From assembly GCF_006064855.1 (NCBI RefSeq), contig NZ_CP040753.1:1240001-1304000 (forward strand): 64,000 nt of DNA, read 5' to 3'. How positions within the stretch are numbered: position 1 is the stretch's first letter; each line of letters begins with the position of its first letter. The notes below the pieces were generated by a model. The model did no database searches, was not told the origin of the DNA, and was given only the letters and a program-made list of their open reading frames with translations. Position numbers and translations under genes: made by a program. This DNA is from Sulfitobacter sp. BSw21498 (GTDB taxonomy: Bacteria; Pseudomonadota; Alphaproteobacteria; Rhodobacterales; Rhodobacteraceae). Positions 18,452 through 27,535 of the stretch are shown one piece after another.

Positions 18452-19717
18452 TTAGCCTGCGGTAGCGGGCTCTTTCTCGGCATCGGCGTGGATCATCAGC
18501 GGTGCCGCGTCAGAGTTTACGGCCTCTTCGTTGACAACCACTTCGGTCACACTGTCCATGCCGGGCAGATCGAACATCGTGTTCAGCAGGATATCTTCGA
18601 GGATAGAGCGCAGACCACGTGCACCGGTTTTGCGTAGGATAGCACGTTTCGCAATTGCCGAAAGCGCATCATCGGTAAAGGTCAGCTGCGTGTCCTCGAT
18701 CTCGAACAGACGTTGGTACTGTTTGACCAATGCGTTTTTCGGTTCGGTCAGAATTGTGACCAGCGCATCCTCGTCCAGATCCTCGAGCGTTGCCAGAACC
18801 GGCAAACGGCCAACGAATTCCGGAATCAGGCCGAATTTCAACAGATCTTCGGGTTCAAGGTCGGTGAAAATCTCGCCGATACCGCGGGAATCCTTGTCAC
18901 GCACATCGGCACCAAAGCCCATGGCAGACCCTTTGCCGCGCGCTGCGATGATCCGGTCCAGACCGGCAAAAGCACCACCACAGATGAACAGGATGTTCGT
19001 GGTATCCACTTGCAGGAATTCTTGCTGTGGATGCTTGCGCCCACCTTGCGGCGGAACAGATGCGACGGTGCCTTCCATCAGCTTCAGCAATGCCTGCTGC
19101 ACGCCCTCGCCCGAGACGTCACGGGTGATGCTGGGGTTTTCGGACTTGCGCGTAATTTTATCGACTTCGTCAATATAGACGATCCCGCGCTGTGCGCGTT
19201 CAACGTTATATTCCGACGACTGCAACAGCTTGAGGATGATGTTTTCAACATCTTCGCCGACATAGCCTGCTTCGGTCAGTGTCGTCGCATCGGCCATGGT
19301 GAACGGCACATCCAGAATACGTGCAAGCGTTTGCGCCAGCAGCGTTTTACCACAACCGGTCGGGCCGATCAGCAGAATGTTGGATTTCGCCAGCTCAATG
19401 TCCCCACCCTTCTGGGCGTGGTTCAGACGCTTATAGTGGTTGTGCACGGCAACCGATAAAACCCGCTTGGCCATTGCCTGCCCGATCACGTAATCGTCCA
19501 GAACATCACAGATGTCCTTGGGCGTCGGCACGCCATCGGTGGCTTTCAGCCCCGAGGCTTTGGTTTCCTCGCGGATGATATCCATGCAAAGTTCGACGCA
19601 TTCGTCACAAATGAAGACGGTCGGACCTGCAATCAGCTTGCGCACCTCATGCTGACTTTTGCCACAAAAGCTGCAATAAAGTGTGTTTTTGCTGTCGCCG
19701 CTCGAAGTATTAGCCAT
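18452..19717 (-). CDS. clpX: ClpX, ATPase and specificity subunit of the Clp protease
   Basis: A 421-residue AAA+ unfoldase. The N-terminal zinc finger has Cys at residues 15, 18, 37 and 40 ([18 protein letters not shown]). Walker A is GPTGCGKT and Walker [10 protein letters not shown]. The C-terminal sensor-2 region reads TGARGLRSI. It recognises tagged proteins and threads them into ClpP. It lies downstream of clpP on the same strand with 132 bases between, so it may have its own promoter. The open frame extends 17 codons upstream, but the zinc finger position fixes the start. Confidence 0.97.
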   Translation of the reverse strand: MANTSSGDSKNTLYCSFCGKSQHEVRKLIAGPTVFICDECVELCMDIIREETKASGLKATDGVPTPKDICDVLDDYVIGQAMAKRVLSVAVHNHYKRLNHAQKGGDIELAKSNILLIGPTGCGKTLLAQTLARILDVPFTMADATTLTEAGYVGEDVENIILKLLQSSEYNVERAQRGIVYIDEVDKITRKSENPSITRDVSGEGVQQALLKLMEGTVASVPPQGGRKHPQQEFLQVDTTNILFICGGAFAGLDRIIAARGKGSAMGFGADVRDKDSRGIGEIFTDLEPEDLLKFGLIPEFVGRLPVLATLEDLDEDALVTILTEPKNALVKQYQRLFEIEDTQLTFTDDALSAIAKRAILRKTGARGLRSILEDILLNTMFDLPGMDSVTEVVVNEEAVNSDAAPLMIHADAEKEPATAG

Positions 19718-19849
19718 TTCAACCCTTTCAGGTCTGTCGTTTGATCGTGCCCGCCATACGGCAGCCATCTATATTTTTTTGCTCGGTGCCAGCTTAGGCC
19801 AGCGGTGCGTGGTCCACAATCGTAAAATAACGGGCCACGCACGCCTTAT

Positions 19850-20509
19850 TTACTTGCCTTTTTTGTTGCCAGCTTTTGGCGCGTCAGGATCATCCATCTT
19901 GCCACGATTTTCGACGATCTCGTCGATCAGGCCCCAGTCTTTGGCTTCCTCGGGAGACATAAAGTTGTCCCGCTCAAGTGCTGCTTCGACTTTTTCCAGC
20001 GGCTGACCGGTGTGTTTGACATAAATCTCGTTCAGGCGCGTTTTCAACTTTTGCGTTTCCTGCGCGTGAATCATGATGTCTGTCGCCTGACCCTGATACC
20101 CGCCGGACGGCTGGTGGACCATGACGCGGCTGTTGGGCAACGAGAATCGCATGCCCTTTTCACCCGCTTGCAACAACAACGACCCCATGGACGCCGCTTG
20201 CCCGATGACCAGCGTCGATACCTTCGGCTTGATATACTGCATCGTGTCGTAGATCGACAGACCGGAGGTCACAACACCGCCTGGGCTATTGATATACATA
20301 GAGATTTCTTTGGAGGGGTTCTCTGCCTCGAGGTGCAAAAGCTGTGCAACGATGAGCGAGGACATACCGTCATGGACAGGCCCGTTCAGGAAAATGATCC
20401 GCTCTTTCAGCAGACGCGAGAAGATGTCGTACGCACGTTCGCCCCGGCTGGTCTGTTCAACCACCATAGGGACCAGCGTGTTCATATATGTATCGTGTGG
20501 ATCGTTCAT
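19850..20509 (-). CDS. clpP: ClpP, proteolytic subunit of the Clp protease
   Basis: A 219-residue serine protease with the catalytic triad in place: Ser107 in GQAASMGS, His132 in MVHQPSGG and an Asp near 181 in ERDNFMS. The nucleophile loop and handle region are complete. It forms the two-ring tetradecamer used by ClpX and ClpA. The C-terminal tail ([14 protein letters not shown]) is longer and more basic than in E. coli. A short N-terminal propeptide ([14 protein letters not shown]) is likely cleaved. Confidence 0.97.
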   Translation of the reverse strand: MNDPHDTYMNTLVPMVVEQTSRGERAYDIFSRLLKERIIFLNGPVHDGMSSLIVAQLLHLEAENPSKEISMYINSPGGVVTSGLSIYDTMQYIKPKVSTLVIGQAASMGSLLLQAGEKGMRFSLPNSRVMVHQPSGGYQGQATDIMIHAQETQKLKTRLNEIYVKHTGQPLEKVEAALERDNFMSPEEAKDWGLIDEIVENRGKMDDPDAPKAGNKKGK

Positions 20510-20672
20510 AAAGCCTGCCTGATATTGCCGTTCGCCGGACCATACCCGCGAAACCTTGGCTTAAGATTAATCGCGGCATCTAAGGGGTTCAAGGGGGGCA
20601 GGTCCGATCATCTGGCTGGCTGAGGATTCGACGGCCTGGTTATGCAGTGCGCATCGCCCGAATCATCTTTAC

Positions 20673-20695
20673 AAAACTAGTTTTATAGTTTTAGC
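20673..20695 (+). promoter_or_regulatory. Candidate ArsR-type operator
   Basis: A perfect 12-bp palindrome AAAACTAGTTTT is followed by the further half-site ATAGTTTTAG, ending 9 bases before the regulator's ATG. Position and symmetry suggest autoregulation by the ArsR-family protein encoded next. Confidence 0.5.
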
Positions 20696-20703
20696 TCAGC
20701 TCC

Positions 20704-21018
20704 ATGACAGCACATCAAAAAACCGCCCGCGCGCTCGCCGCCCTTGGCCACGACACCCGCCTCGAGATCTTTCGCCTTCTTGTGCGCGCCGGAGACGACG
20801 CGCTGACCGTGGGTGAAATCGGGGCCCACCTGAACGCCGCCCCTTCCACTCTTGCGCACCATCTTGGGGCGCTTGTCGATGCCGGGCTGATTATCCAGCG
20901 GCGGGACGGGCGGAGCGTCGTCAACCGCGTGGACTTCGACGCCATGCGCGCAACGCTTTCGTTTCTGACCTCGGAATGCTGCACCGGCGTTTCGCTCAAT
21001 AAGGATGCCGCCGCATGA
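20704..21018 (+). CDS. ArsR-family transcriptional repressor
   Basis: A 104-residue winged-helix protein. The recognition region reads VGEIGAHLNAAPSTLAHHLGALVDAGLI, typical of ArsR/SmtB proteins. Near the C-terminus a Cys pair (SECCTG) could bind arsenite or another thiophilic metal. The classical ELCVCDL motif in helix 3 is absent, so any sensing site differs from E. coli ArsR. It overlaps the downstream permease gene by 4 bases (ATGA), so the two are translated together and the regulator probably controls the permease. Confidence 0.9.
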   Translation: MTAHQKTARALAALGHDTRLEIFRLLVRAGDDALTVGEIGAHLNAAPSTLAHHLGALVDAGLIIQRRDGRSVVNRVDFDAMRATLSFLTSECCTGVSLNKDAAA

Positions 21019-22067
21019 CCGATCTTTCCCACCCCTCCCGCAGTGCCTTGAGCGACGCGGTGCATCACATCTGGACCCGTGAACGTGTATGGCTGGCCTT
21101 TGCCGGCCTGCTGGCGGTGGTCTTTGTGGTCGACGCACCGCTGGGGGCCAGCAGCGTGCAGTTCACAATCCGCAACCTGATCGATGTTGCGCCGTTCTTG
21201 CTCTTGTCTATCGGCGTCGCTGCCTACGCCAGCGCGACAGGGGCCGACGGGTTGATTGCACGCGCTTTTACCGGATCGCCCGCCGTGATGATCGCCGTCG
21301 CAGCCGTGGCGGGCGGGCTGTCGCCGTTCTGTTCTTGCGGGGTGATCCCGTTGATCGCGGCGCTTCTTGCCATGGGGGTTCCCCTATCCGCTGTCATGGC
21401 CTTTTGGCTGGCGTCGCCTGTGATGGACCCGACGATGTTCATGCTCACCACCGGCATTATGGGGGCAGAGTTTGCCATCGCCAAAACCCTTGCCGCCGTG
21501 GGGCTCGGCATCTTCGGAGGGACCGTCGTGCACGCCTTGTCGCGCGCTGGCGCCTTGGCAGACCCGTTACGCGACGGTGTCGGGAATGGCGGCTGCGGTG
21601 CGTCAAAGGTGCGCGCGCCCCAGCCGGTCGTCTGGGCCTTTTGGCACGACGACACGCGGGTGGCAAAATTCCTGCGCGAAGCCGTTAAGACCACGTTGTT
21701 CCTGACCAAATGGCTGGCGCTGGCGTTCTTGCTCGAGAGCCTCATGCTGGCGTGGATTCCCGCAGAGCTGGTGACCCGCGCTCTTGGCGGCACCGGAATC
21801 GTACCAATCGGGGTCGCGACATTGGTCGGGGTACCGGCCTATCTGAACGGCTATGCGGCGCTGCCGTTGGTCGGCGGGCTGCTTGGTCAAGGCATGGCAC
21901 CCGGTGCGGGGCTCGCGTTTCTGGTCGCAGGCGGGGTCACGTCCCTGCCCGCGGCCATCGCTGTTTGGGCGCTGGTCAAACGCCCTGTCTTTGCGCTGTA
22001 TATCGGGATCGCGTTGACAGGCTCGTTTGTGTCGGGGCTGCTGTTCCAGCTTTGGGTATCACTGTAA
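21015..22067 (+). CDS. DUF318/YraQ-type permease (ArsP-like)
   Basis: A 350-residue membrane protein with about ten helices. The first conserved block, LSPFCSCGVIPLIAALLAMG, holds the CSCG motif; the second, VGVPAYLNGYAALPLVGGLL, repeats the architecture. This is the DUF318 family, which includes ArsP, an exporter of trivalent organoarsenicals, and permeases of unknown substrate. Pairing with an ArsR repressor that has a Cys pair supports metal or metalloid efflux. The exact substrate is unknown; the family is broader than ArsP. Confidence 0.87.
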   Translation: MTDLSHPSRSALSDAVHHIWTRERVWLAFAGLLAVVFVVDAPLGASSVQFTIRNLIDVAPFLLLSIGVAAYASATGADGLIARAFTGSPAVMIAVAAVAGGLSPFCSCGVIPLIAALLAMGVPLSAVMAFWLASPVMDPTMFMLTTGIMGAEFAIAKTLAAVGLGIFGGTVVHALSRAGALADPLRDGVGNGGCGASKVRAPQPVVWAFWHDDTRVAKFLREAVKTTLFLTKWLALAFLLESLMLAWIPAELVTRALGGTGIVPIGVATLVGVPAYLNGYAALPLVGGLLGQGMAPGAGLAFLVAGGVTSLPAAIAVWALVKRPVFALYIGIALTGSFVSGLLFQLWVSL

Positions 22068-22080
22068 CACCCAAAGCTGG
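22046..22080. terminator. Palindromic hairpin between convergent permease and znuA genes
   Basis: CCAGCTTTGGGT and ACCCAAAGCTGG form a perfect 12-bp stem with an 11-base loop that includes the permease stop codon. It lies between two convergent genes and can fold in both transcripts. T-runs are short, so it is a probable rather than a typical terminator. Confidence 0.6.
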
Positions 22081-22083
22081 TCG

Positions 22084-23127
22084 TTACTTTGCCAGACAGC
22101 TGGCGAAAGCCGCCGTCAGATCGCGCAGCAGGGATGGATACATCTCGACGCCCGGTGCCAGCTGCGCGCCGATCGGGTCAAGCGAGGCAGACTTTAGGGG
22201 TGCGCCGTCTTGCAGGGCCTCGATCAGGCCCGCGTTGAACTGCGGCTCTGTGAACACGCAGGCGGCTTGTGTCTCTTTCACCACATCGCGCACGTCGGCC
22301 AATCGTGCAGCACTGGGGGCCGCCCCATCGCTCAGGGAGATCGACGCGCTTGCCTCTACGCCAAAGCGGGCTTCGAAATAGTGATAGGCATCGTGGAAAA
22401 CGATGAACTTCTGCCCCGCAAGCGGCGCCAACTCTGCCTGTAGATCGGCTTGCAAATCCGTCAGACGGGCCTGCGCCTGTGCGGCATTATCGCCATAAAT
22501 CGCTGCATTTTCAGGGTCTTGCTGTGACAGCATGGCCGCGATCTGATCCAGCCAGACGATCGCATTCTGCGGGTCGAGCCACATATGCGGGTCCAATGCG
22601 CCCGCCGCGTGATCGTGCCCTTCGTGCGCGTCAGTGCCTTCATGATCGGCGTGGTCTTTATCGTCGCCACGGTCATCGCCGCTATGGTCGTGCCCTTCGT
22701 GATCACCATGGTCGTCATGACCTTCGTGGGCGTCATGATCCTCATGCCCCGCTTCATCGTCGTGATCATGGGCCTCGAACGCAACACCGCTGCGGTTGGT
22801 CAACAGGCGAATGCCGTCCACATCCTGCAGGGTCAGGCGCTGTGCATCCTGTGCCAGACTATCCAAAGGCCCCTCCAGCCAAGCGGTCAGCGACGGCCCG
22901 ACCCAGACCACCAGATCAGCCTGCGCCAGATTGCGGGCTTCGGTGGGGCGCATGGCATAGCTGTGGGGCGACGCGCCGGGCGGGATGATCAGATCGGGGC
23001 TGCCTGCCCCCTGCATCACCATAGACACCAACGAATGCACCGGCGCGATGTCGGTGGCGACGCGGGGTACCTCTGCGTGGGCCAGTCCGGCAGAAAAAAG
23101 GAGGGTGGTGCAAAGCAGACGGCGCAT
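22084..23127 (-). CDS. znuA: Zinc ABC transporter substrate-binding protein
   Basis: A 347-residue periplasmic protein with a signal peptide (MRRLLCTTLLFSAGLAHAE). The metal ligands are in place: a His in PPGASPHSYAMRP, a His in LDPHMWLDP and a His in FHDAYHYFE. Between residues about 117 and 170 lies a loop of HDHDDEAGHEDHDAH type with some 20 His and many Asp/Glu, the mark of zinc-specific members. It delivers zinc to ZnuB. The gene is divergent from zur-znuC-znuB and a Zur-type palindrome lies 16 bases upstream of its start. Confidence 0.95.
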   Translation of the reverse strand: MRRLLCTTLLFSAGLAHAEVPRVATDIAPVHSLVSMVMQGAGSPDLIIPPGASPHSYAMRPTEARNLAQADLVVWVGPSLTAWLEGPLDSLAQDAQRLTLQDVDGIRLLTNRSGVAFEAHDHDDEAGHEDHDAHEGHDDHGDHEGHDHSGDDRGDDKDHADHEGTDAHEGHDHAAGALDPHMWLDPQNAIVWLDQIAAMLSQQDPENAAIYGDNAAQAQARLTDLQADLQAELAPLAGQKFIVFHDAYHYFEARFGVEASASISLSDGAAPSAARLADVRDVVKETQAACVFTEPQFNAGLIEALQDGAPLKSASLDPIGAQLAPGVEMYPSLLRDLTAAFASCLAK

Positions 23128-23142
23128 AAGGGGGCTCCCATA

Positions 23143-23162
23143 AAATGTTATACTATAACCTT
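23143..23162. promoter_or_regulatory. Zur box between znuA and zur
   Basis: The core GTTATACTATAAC is a perfect 13-bp palindrome inside AAATGTTATACTATAACCTT. It is nearly identical to the known proteobacterial Zur operator (GTTATANTATAAC). It is placed to repress both znuA and the divergent zur-znuCB operon when zinc is plentiful. Confidence 0.88.
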
Positions 23163-23172
23163 GATAGATCAC

Positions 23173-23184
23173 ACGTTATAACAT
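23173..23184. promoter_or_regulatory. Possible second Zur half-site
   Basis: ACGTTATAACAT contains the 8-bp palindrome GTTATAAC, which keeps both Zur half-site ends but lacks the spacer. It lies nearer to the zur gene than the main box. It may be a weaker Zur site or an overlapping -10 element. Confidence 0.4.
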
Positions 23185-23215
23185 ATCAATACCGAACCCT
23201 GCTACGGAGGCAAAT

Positions 23216-23698
23216 ATGTCGACCCTTGGATTTGAAACGCATGATCACGGTGCCTGTGTCGACGACGCGATGGCCGCCGCAGAGGCGCGTTGCGCGGCCT
23301 CGGACTTAAGACTGACCCCGGTGCGCCGCCGGGTGTTAGAACTGTTGCTGGCCGAACACCGCGCCCTTGGGGCCTATGACATTCTGGGGCATCTGTCAGC
23401 CGAAGGGCTTGGCGCGCAGCCCCCTGTCGCCTATCGCGCGCTGGATTTTTTGGTAAAGGCCGGGCTTGCCCACCGGATCGAGGCGCTGAATGCCTATACC
23501 GCCTGTAGCCATGTCGGATTGGACCACACGCCGGCCTTTCTGATCTGCCGCAGCTGCCAATCGGTCGCCGAAAGCGAAACGGCGTTGACGCAGGGGCGTT
23601 TGGGCGACGCGGCCCGCGCGGCGGGGTTCCAGATTGAACGCACGGTGATCGAGGCCCAAGGCCTTTGCCCCGCGTGTCAGAACGAGGCCGCCGTATGA
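23216..23698 (+). CDS. zur: Zur, zinc-responsive Fur-family repressor
   Basis: A 160-residue Fur-family protein. The winged helix includes LTPVRRRVLELLLAEHRALGAYDIL and AYRALDFLVKAGLAHRIE. Structural zinc ligands are seen as ICRSCQ and LCPACQ, and the regulatory segment has CSHVGLDHTPAF. The long N-terminus (FETHDHGACVDDAMAAAEAR) adds His/Cys residues. Context decides Zur over Fur: it leads znuC and znuB (ATGA overlap with znuC) and faces znuA across a Zur box. Confidence 0.95.
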   Translation: MSTLGFETHDHGACVDDAMAAAEARCAASDLRLTPVRRRVLELLLAEHRALGAYDILGHLSAEGLGAQPPVAYRALDFLVKAGLAHRIEALNAYTACSHVGLDHTPAFLICRSCQSVAESETALTQGRLGDAARAAGFQIERTVIEAQGLCPACQNEAAV

Positions 23699-24468
23699 GC
23701 CTGATCGCCACCCATAATCTGACCCTGCGCATTGGCGGTCAAACGGTGCTGCGCGACGTCGACATTGCCGTAAATGTCGGAGAGATCGTCACCATTGTCG
23801 GCCCCAATGGATCGGGCAAGTCCAGCCTGCTGCGCGCCCTGATTGGCGCGCTGAAACCTGCCGCGGGCACAATCACCCGTGCGCCGGATTTGCGCATCGG
23901 CTATGTGCCGCAAAAGCTGCAGATCGATGCGACGCTGCCGCTGACGGTGCGCGGGTTTCTGAACCTGCCCCGTCGTCAGCCGCGTGATACCGTGGCGCAG
24001 GCCTTGCTGCAGGCGGGGGTGACCGACCTTGCGAAAAAGCAGATGACCGATCTGTCGGGCGGTCAGTTCCAACGCGTCCTGTTGGCGCGCGCGCTGCTGA
24101 ACAAGCCCCATATCCTCATTCTGGACGAAGCGACGCAGGGGCTGGATCAGCCCGGCTCTGCCGCGTTTTACCGCCAGATCGAAGAGGTGCGCCGCGATAT
24201 GGGCTGCGCCGTACTGATGGTCAGCCACGATTTGCATGTGGTGATGGCGGCCTCGGATCGGGTGTTGTGCCTGAACGGTCATGTCTGCTGCGAAGGCACG
24301 CCCGAAATCGTCGCCGATGCGCCGGAATACCGCGCATTGTTCGGCACTGGCACCCAAGGGGCGCTGGCGCTGTATCGGCACGAACATTCGCATTCGCATG
24401 ATCACACCCACGACCATACACATGATGCGGGCTGCAACCACGCGCACGGGGACCAAGATGCTAGATGA
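23695..24468 (+). CDS. znuC: Zinc ABC transporter ATPase
   Basis: A 257-residue ATPase with Walker A GPNGSGKSS, signature LSGGQFQRVLLARAL, Walker B ILILDEATQGLDQ and a His at the H-loop (LMVSHDLHV). The last 28 residues form a His-rich tail with repeated HSHDHTHDHTHD, which probably buffers or senses zinc in the cytoplasm. It overlaps zur by 4 bases and znuB by 11 bases. Confidence 0.95.
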   Translation: MSLIATHNLTLRIGGQTVLRDVDIAVNVGEIVTIVGPNGSGKSSLLRALIGALKPAAGTITRAPDLRIGYVPQKLQIDATLPLTVRGFLNLPRRQPRDTVAQALLQAGVTDLAKKQMTDLSGGQFQRVLLARALLNKPHILILDEATQGLDQPGSAAFYRQIEEVRRDMGCAVLMVSHDLHVVMAASDRVLCLNGHVCCEGTPEIVADAPEYRALFGTGTQGALALYRHEHSHSHDHTHDHTHDAGCNHAHGDQDAR

Positions 24469-25249
24469 CTTTTTGATACGCGCCGGGCTTGCCGGTATTG
24501 GCGTGGCATTCGCAGCCGCCCCTTTAGGGTGCTTTGTGGTCTGGCGGCGGATGGCTTATTTCGGCGATGCGACCTCGCATGCGGCCTTGCTGGGGGTCGC
24601 ACTGGCCTTGGCGTTTGAACTGCCGATCTTTGCCGGGGTCCTGTTGGTCGCCCTGTCGATGGCGCTGATTGTGACGGCGCTGAACGGGCGCAGCCTAGGC
24701 ACGGATACGCTTCTGGGGGTGCTGGCCCACGGGGCGCTGGCCATCGGTCTTGTCGCGGTGTCGCTGCTGCCCAACCAGCGCGTTGATCTTAGCGCCTATC
24801 TATTCGGAGAGATTCTGGCCGTCACCAAAGGCGATCTTGCGATCATCTGGAGCGGCGCATTGCTGTCGATCGCCCTGTTGGTCTGGCGCTGGCAAGCATT
24901 GTTATCGGCGACGCTGAACCCTGATCTGGCGACAGCGAGCGGCGTTAACCCGCGGCGTGAACAACTGATCCTGACGCTGGCGCTGGCGGTGACCGTTGCA
25001 GTCGCGATCAAGGTCGTCGGTGCTTTGCTGATCGCGGCGATGCTGATCATTCCCGCCGCCGCAGCACGCCCCTTTGCACGCACGCCCGAGGTCATGGCCG
25101 CGACCGCCTGCGTCATCGGGGTGATCGCCGCCTTGGGCGGGCTGGCCGCTTCCTTTGCATTTGACACACCCACCGGCCCCAGCATCGTCAGCGTCGCGGC
25201 GCTGCTGTTCATCCTATCCTCCGGCGTGGCCCCCTTGCTGAAACGCTAG
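24458..25249 (+). CDS. znuB: Zinc ABC transporter permease
   Basis: A 263-residue ABC-3 family permease with about eight helices. Typical segments are WRRMAYFGDATSHAALLGVA near residues 29-48 and KVVGALLIAAMLIIPAAAAR near 187-206. The start at 24458 lies inside the end of znuC (11-base overlap), which couples their translation. It forms the inner-membrane channel for zinc delivered by ZnuA. A strong bidirectional terminator follows. Confidence 0.95.
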   Translation: MLDDFLIRAGLAGIGVAFAAAPLGCFVVWRRMAYFGDATSHAALLGVALALAFELPIFAGVLLVALSMALIVTALNGRSLGTDTLLGVLAHGALAIGLVAVSLLPNQRVDLSAYLFGEILAVTKGDLAIIWSGALLSIALLVWRWQALLSATLNPDLATASGVNPRREQLILTLALAVTVAVAIKVVGALLIAAMLIIPAAAARPFARTPEVMAATACVIGVIAALGGLAASFAFDTPTGPSIVSVAALLFILSSGVAPLLKR

Positions 25250-25265
25250 GTTTTCTGCGCGGCAC

Positions 25266-25308
25266 AAACACCAAGGGCCGCAGCATCGCGCTGCGGCCCT
25301 TGGTGTTT
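25266..25308. terminator. Bidirectional terminator after znuB
   Basis: AAACACCAAGGGCCGCAGC and its exact complement form a 19-bp perfect stem with a 5-base loop (ATCGC). A-tracts on the left and T-tracts on the right let it serve both znuB and the convergent MHYT kinase gene. Confidence 0.92.
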
Positions 25309-25335
25309 GGCTCAAACGCTAAAGGAGCGCGCTGA

Positions 25336-26877
25336 TCACGCCGCCACGGGCAAAGACGGGCGCCCGGTGCTGACCAGACTATGCGGGAAAAAGACCGAGA
25401 ACTTCGTGCCCTTGCCCACCGTGCTTGAGACAGAGATATCGCCACCATGCGTCAACGCCAGCTTTTTACAGATCGCAAGCCCCAGCCCCGTGCCACCTTC
25501 TGACCGGTTGTCGGCGTTTTCAATCTGGGTAAAGGCCTGGAAGATGGACTCCAGATCTTTTTGCGCCATCCCAACACCGTTGTCCTCTACCTCGAAGCGG
25601 AAGCCACCGCCGTCGACTTCGGCCCGCAGGAATATGTCTTTGGCCTTAGAGAACTTGAGCGCGTTGCCCACCAGATTGATCAGGATCTGCAAGCAGCGCC
25701 CACGGTCGGCCATCACATCAAGACTGCCGTCGGGCACATGGAGCGTGACGTCCTTGCCCTGCGCCAAGCCCTGAAACTGATCCTCGACCTGCGCCAACAG
25801 CGACCGTGTCGAAAAGGTGGTTTTCGCCAGTTTGATATCGTTCAACTCGATGCTGGTATAGTCGAGGATATCGTTAATGATGGTCAGCAGGTGGTTGCCC
25901 GCAAACTTGACGCGTTGGCCGTAAAGCTCTGCCTGATCGCCAATGATGTTATAGTGTTTTTCGGTAATCGGCTCGGACGGGGATAGCTTGGCCGAAGTGG
26001 TGGATTTGAGCTTGGTCAGAAAGCTCGCGTAGCCAATCACGATGGTCAGCGGGGTACGCAGCTCGTGGCTGAGAACGCTCATGAATTCGGATTTTGCACG
26101 GCTCGCCGCTTCGGCAGCATCACGGGCCTCGCGCAGTTGTTCGATGCTTTCCATGCGGGTGCGGATTTCGATGAAATAGGTAAATAGCCCACCCAGAGTG
26201 ATCATCGTCGCGGTCCCTGCAATAAGCAACGCCAGCAGTTTATATTCCTCGGGGTTGGTGTAGCCGGGTTTCAGGCCGATACAATCCACATTGAACGCTG
26301 CCATACCGGTGAAATGCAAGCCGACGATGGACAGCGTCAGCACGCCAGCCATTTGCAGGCCACTGTGGCGCGAAACACGGCTGCCCAGATACAGCGCGAC
26401 GGTCGAAAAAAGGATCGCAAGCACCACAGAGCCGATGAGATAGCTGCGGTCCCAAGCCACGACCCCTTCGATACGGTATGCCACCATGCCTGTGTAGTGC
26501 ATCGCCGAAACCGCCATACCAAAGACCGCGCCGCCGATGATGGTGGTCACGAGTGACCGGAACATGCCCGCGATCATAATGCCCACGGAACACCCTAAAA
26601 TCGCTATCAGCAGCGATATAAAGGTCAGCTGCAGATCAAACGTCACCGGTGCCGAAGGCTGGTAGGCCAACATCGCGATGAAATGCGTACACCAGATGGC
26701 GACACCCGCTGTCAGCGCCGTCAGCACAAACCAGATCGCCGCCTGACTGCGCGGACGCCCCAACGCATGCTGATACAAGCGCGAAACCACCCAAGACCCG
26801 AAGGCACACAACAACAGCGCCAAGAGAACCAGGCTTAGGTCGTGGTCATTGTGGATCGTGTGGGCAACTTTAAACAT
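25336..26877 (-). CDS. MHYT-domain sensor histidine kinase
   Basis: A 513-residue membrane kinase. Residues about 1-235 form the seven-helix MHYT domain, with its motif repeated as CTHFIAM, AMHYTGM and LHFTGM; it is thought to bind copper and sense a diatomic gas or redox state. After a coiled linker come the H-box SHELRTPLTIVIGYASFL, N-box NLVGNALKFS and G-boxes DNGVGMAQ and GTGLGLAI. No receiver domain or cognate regulator gene is adjacent, so its partner is encoded elsewhere. The terminator downstream is shared with znuB. Confidence 0.93.
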   Translation of the reverse strand: MFKVAHTIHNDHDLSLVLLALLLCAFGSWVVSRLYQHALGRPRSQAAIWFVLTALTAGVAIWCTHFIAMLAYQPSAPVTFDLQLTFISLLIAILGCSVGIMIAGMFRSLVTTIIGGAVFGMAVSAMHYTGMVAYRIEGVVAWDRSYLIGSVVLAILFSTVALYLGSRVSRHSGLQMAGVLTLSIVGLHFTGMAAFNVDCIGLKPGYTNPEEYKLLALLIAGTATMITLGGLFTYFIEIRTRMESIEQLREARDAAEAASRAKSEFMSVLSHELRTPLTIVIGYASFLTKLKSTTSAKLSPSEPITEKHYNIIGDQAELYGQRVKFAGNHLLTIINDILDYTSIELNDIKLAKTTFSTRSLLAQVEDQFQGLAQGKDVTLHVPDGSLDVMADRGRCLQILINLVGNALKFSKAKDIFLRAEVDGGGFRFEVEDNGVGMAQKDLESIFQAFTQIENADNRSEGGTGLGLAICKKLALTHGGDISVSSTVGKGTKFSVFFPHSLVSTGRPSLPVAA

Positions 26878-27107
26878 ATCGGCGTACTCTAACTGCTAAC
26901 TTCAGGTACGCTGATCGCCTCGGAAAACGGCAGATTTGAGGCGCGTTTACGTTATACTGGTGTTGGACAGCGAATTAACCGCGATTTTTCTTTATGATAA
27001 ACAACAGGTTGCCGCCTTGTAAAACGCGTCACACGCCTTTGGGCAAAGGCGCTGCGTTAACCTTAACGAAACATTCAACCACCGGTGCACAAGGCACGCA
27101 GCCCGCC
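26878..27107. other. Intergenic region before the MHYT kinase
   Basis: These 230 bases lie between the MHYT kinase start and the end of the SH3-domain gene, both leftward. The part near 26,940-27,000 is AT-rich and probably holds the kinase promoter. I see no gene or clear RNA. Confidence 0.4.
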
Positions 27108-27413
27108 TTAGCGCAGTTTGCGCAGATAGGCCCAGGACACATGCCCGCGCACACGACGCGCCTGATCAAGCGAAACGTCGCACCAACGTGTGCCGCCGGT
27201 CTGCTGGCATTCGTGCACCTGCAAAACGGTGCCGTTGGGCAGTCCCAACAAGACAATAAACCCCGTCCCCGGCCCTGCCCGCATCTTGAGCATGTCATCC
27301 CCGTCCACGCCGCTGACTTCAAAGCGGCCCAGCGATCCTGCGGTTGCGGGGGTTGCGGATACTGTGGTGCCAATCACCAATGCCGATACTGCGGCGGTCA
27401 TTGCTTTGCGCAT
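27108..27413 (-). CDS. Exported bacterial SH3 domain protein
   Basis: A 101-residue protein with a signal peptide (MRKAMTAAVSALVIGTTVSA, cleavage near ATPATAGS). The mature part carries the SH3b pattern: DDMLKMRAGPGTGFIVLLGLPNGTVLQV, then RWCDVSL and GHVSWAYLRKLR. Such domains bind peptidoglycan or other cell envelope partners. A Cys pair (HECQQTGGTRWCDV) could form a disulfide. The frame extends 19 codons upstream but only this Met gives a sensible signal peptide. Confidence 0.85.
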   Translation of the reverse strand: MRKAMTAAVSALVIGTTVSATPATAGSLGRFEVSGVDGDDMLKMRAGPGTGFIVLLGLPNGTVLQVHECQQTGGTRWCDVSLDQARRVRGHVSWAYLRKLR

Positions 27414-27535
27414 TGTTCTTGCCCTTGTTCTGATAGCCTCGGGTTCGGTGGTAGCCTGCGCAGGCCGCAAAATAAACCGTCATATCAACCGGCGGGTGTT
27501 GATCCGCCGACCCTGCGCTCTTTGGGACGACAACG

